This document shows, piece after piece, positions 61,801-64,000 of a stretch of 64,000 nucleotides of DNA. Every line of letters starts with the position of its first letter. Positions within the stretch are counted from its first letter, which is position 1. The notes under the pieces are model-generated. The model was given only the letters and a program-made list of their open reading frames with translations. It was not told the origin of the DNA and made no database searches. The position numbers and the translations under genes were made by a program. The stretch lies in assembly GCA_013396915.1 (NCBI GenBank), contig VWZL01000529.1, forward strand, positions 248,001 to 312,000. The letters are read 5' to 3'. The stretch comes from Stercorarius parasiticus (taxonomy: Eukaryota; Chordata; Aves; Charadriiformes; Stercorariidae).

Positions 61801-64000
61801 AAAATCCTGATTTTTTTCAGTTGGAAAAGTTCAGCTAATTTTCCAGATACTAGTGATATGTACGGTTTATAAACTGGAGAGCAAAGAGCTAGAAAAACAT
61901 TTCAAACTTCCGAATTACAAAGAAAAGCAAAGGAACCTTTAATCAGTCTTAAGCTTATCATTTTGACTATCTTAAGAGCAGGTTGTTAAGTGGAAACAAT
62001 TGGTTGTGTTAGCAAGAGTTGTGTGGATAATTTAATAATGAATAGAAATGGCAACACATGATTTTTATTGCAGATAAACCACAGATTTTTAAATAATAAT
62101 GCTGTTTTGTTGGCAGTTTAATGGCAGCATTGAAATATCAAATGTGTTGTGACTACCTAATGCTACAGTAAAAAGTACCTTTTTGTGCACAGGTAACTGG
62201 CACACACAGTGTGCTTAAAAGTAAGTGTCCTTAAAAGCTTAAAGTGATTTAGAAACGTTAAGCATGTTTTTTGATAGTTGTACAATTTTAAATATATATA
62301 TTTACATATTAGCAAGCCGCCTAGCTGTTCCTCAAACAGCTAGCCATTGATTACTGTCAGACACCACTCATGCGAGCTCCTGTCAGGAAGCCTCTAATGC
62401 ACTTTGGATTTGTATGTAAATGGGAGGAATATTATATGCTATGTAAAATATCCTATTTATTTATTAACTCAAATATCTGTGCTTAAAATATCTGAGTAGA
62501 CCCAATGCAGCTACCTCTACTCAATATGTAATAGTTTTTCTTTGGGAAGGTTGATTTAGGCACAAACTTACCTGTCAAACTTCTATAGCAAAACATGCCA
62601 CTGCCTGCACGGGGCCAGAATGACCTGTATGACTGCTTTGTACAGCCAGCGAAAACATCGTTTCTACCTATGACCACATAAATACACTTCGCTCTTCTGA
62701 CGATCCTGATATTACATATCCCAGTCCCGTTCTGTCTACTCTGCTACAACACTGTTGCTGTCAGAAGGCAACATGTATGTTAAGTAGATTAGAAAATAAT
62801 GAAAAGGAGGGCTCATGGTAGCTGTGGGTCCTAGAACACGCACAGTAAGATGCTTGGGCAGTTCCGTATAGGTATGTATTGCGCGTAGAATTAGGCTGTG
62901 ACAGCTCGAAGTAGAGGAGCCCTGAGACTTCAGTGAAATCCTGAGAATTGCTGGCTCCATTTGAATGGGCAGAAATGCTCCTCACACAGCATGCTTATAG
63001 GTTGGGCCTTAAACTTTATTGAGGCCTTTCCTAGATCTTACACCAAGCATTGATTCTAATCACCTGTAAATTATGGAAATACAATGGAGAGTGAAGCTTA
63101 TCTTAGCTGTAAGAACTTGTGAGAACTGCCTCTGAGAGGAACTGATGGAAGACCTGTTACTGGAGATGTTTTGTCTCAGAAAAAAGCATAAACAGATACC
63201 TCTCAAACCCCCTGATTTTTATTTGTTACTGTTCTCCATTTTGGCAGGAGCAGTCAATGTGTTAATTTCAGCGGTGTAATTTTCAGACGTGGTTCACTCT
63301 GTTATGCTTGGTTTGCAGCGTATGTATTGCCATTGCAATTTCTGCTTCCCATGTTCATTTTCTCAGCAAGAGCTGCAGATGCTGGGTAAGTGACAGCACA
63401 TTCCCACTGTCATTGCTGACTTTCCAGGCATGCCTGGATTGCTTATGATCCCCATGCCTCACGGGATCAGAGATTGCAGAGTTCCAGTGGGCTGGAAGGC
63501 TCCAGCAGGACATCAGTAGGACATTTCTCTCAAGTACTGTGCCAGGATATTTATTTTTTAATTTATTTTTTTTTAAGTGTTGGCCAAGTGGTAAGTGGCT
63601 TTAAATGTTCCATTCTCCTCTTAAGGTTTTTAGACTACTAGGAAAGAGAATGGTTTTCATGGTGTCTTAACCATTTCCCCAGGCAAGTGTACAGCATGGT
63701 TACCCCTCATTTATTATGATTGTGTGACGTGAGTATGACTTTTAGAGACTTGGGAACAAGCCATATTCTAAACTGGTACTAAGTGCAGACTGTTCTCTTT
63801 CTGAACCTTTGTATGCAGCTCTGCGTGCCTCTGTTGGATGATAGATAACTGCAAGCTAGTCTCAGCAGGGTGAAGATTGTACAATGTATTCAACACATTG
63901 GACTGCCACTCCACACATCTGTGGTGATGATGTGAATGTGATGCCCCACTGTCTGCTTTATATCACTCACTGCCTCTCAGAGCGTGGCCTTCCTCCTCTC
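58872..64000. other. Downstream region with no supported gene
   Basis: The first few hundred bases (to about 59110) are less AT-rich, including a pyrimidine-rich stretch at 58978-59020; the rest is AT-rich DNA with an AATAAA at 60808-60813. All open frames are under 90 codons and unrecognised. I see no exon of the expected neighbour (CCDC141 in other vertebrates, by recall), no RNA gene and no supported mobile element. Confidence 0.6.

Noticed and set aside
1..64000. Possible novel defence, toxin, phage or biosynthetic system
   Set aside because: The window is intron-rich vertebrate DNA with one known gene. There are no operon-like gene runs, CRISPR repeats, integrases or other signs of such a system.

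Overview
This window is vertebrate nuclear DNA, most likely from a bird. It contains one spliced protein-coding gene on the + strand, covering about the first 57 kb. Translating the exons through GT-AG junctions gives an unbroken 696-residue protein that I recognise as SESTD1 (SEC14 and spectrin domain containing 1). All 17 coding exons are present and all junctions keep frame. No frameshift, premature stop or N falls in the coding sequence. The avian assignment rests on compact introns (about 55 kb for the gene; the mammalian gene is much larger from memory), CR1 retrotransposon 3' ends of the kind common in bird genomes, and the absence of mammalian Alu/L1/B-type repeats. The exact species cannot be told.

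Layout. 1-1260: upstream DNA with no supported gene. About 1262-2520: a very GC-rich, TATA-less CpG island that contains the promoter and noncoding exon 1 (donor at 1752/1753). 4757-4819: a probable second noncoding exon. 13800-13879: the exon carrying the start codon (ATG 13825). 19895-35331: exons for the SEC14-like lipid-binding domain. 36606-39867: exons for the linker and the start of the first spectrin repeat. 43206-55236: exons for three spectrin-like repeats and the following segment. 56632-56761: last coding exon, followed by a 3' UTR with a canonical AATAAA at 57349 and a GU-rich downstream element. 57400-64000: either extended 3' UTR or intergenic DNA.

The introns are AT-rich, with simple A, T, C and GA tracts. 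Recognisable mobile-element relics are two CR1 3'-end fragments (48044-48092 and 54703-54838, both minus orientation), an old plus-oriented CR1/L3-like LINE relic (about 49910-50340) and two probable MIR-like SINE relics (about 9920-10041 and 24345-24425). I found no tRNA, rRNA, CRISPR array, virus-like gene or second protein-coding gene.

The most interesting observations are regulatory or structural: (1) a predicted 8-codon upstream ORF that starts at the last three bases of noncoding exon 2, crosses the splice junction and stops one base before the SESTD1 start codon; (2) a candidate alternative last exon at 58724-58871 that joins in frame to exon 18; (3) a 78-codon open extension into the intron after exon 10, which would end the protein before the spectrin repeats; (4) a perfect 38-bp spacerless palindrome at 21860-21897. 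I see no evidence of a previously undescribed multi-gene system.
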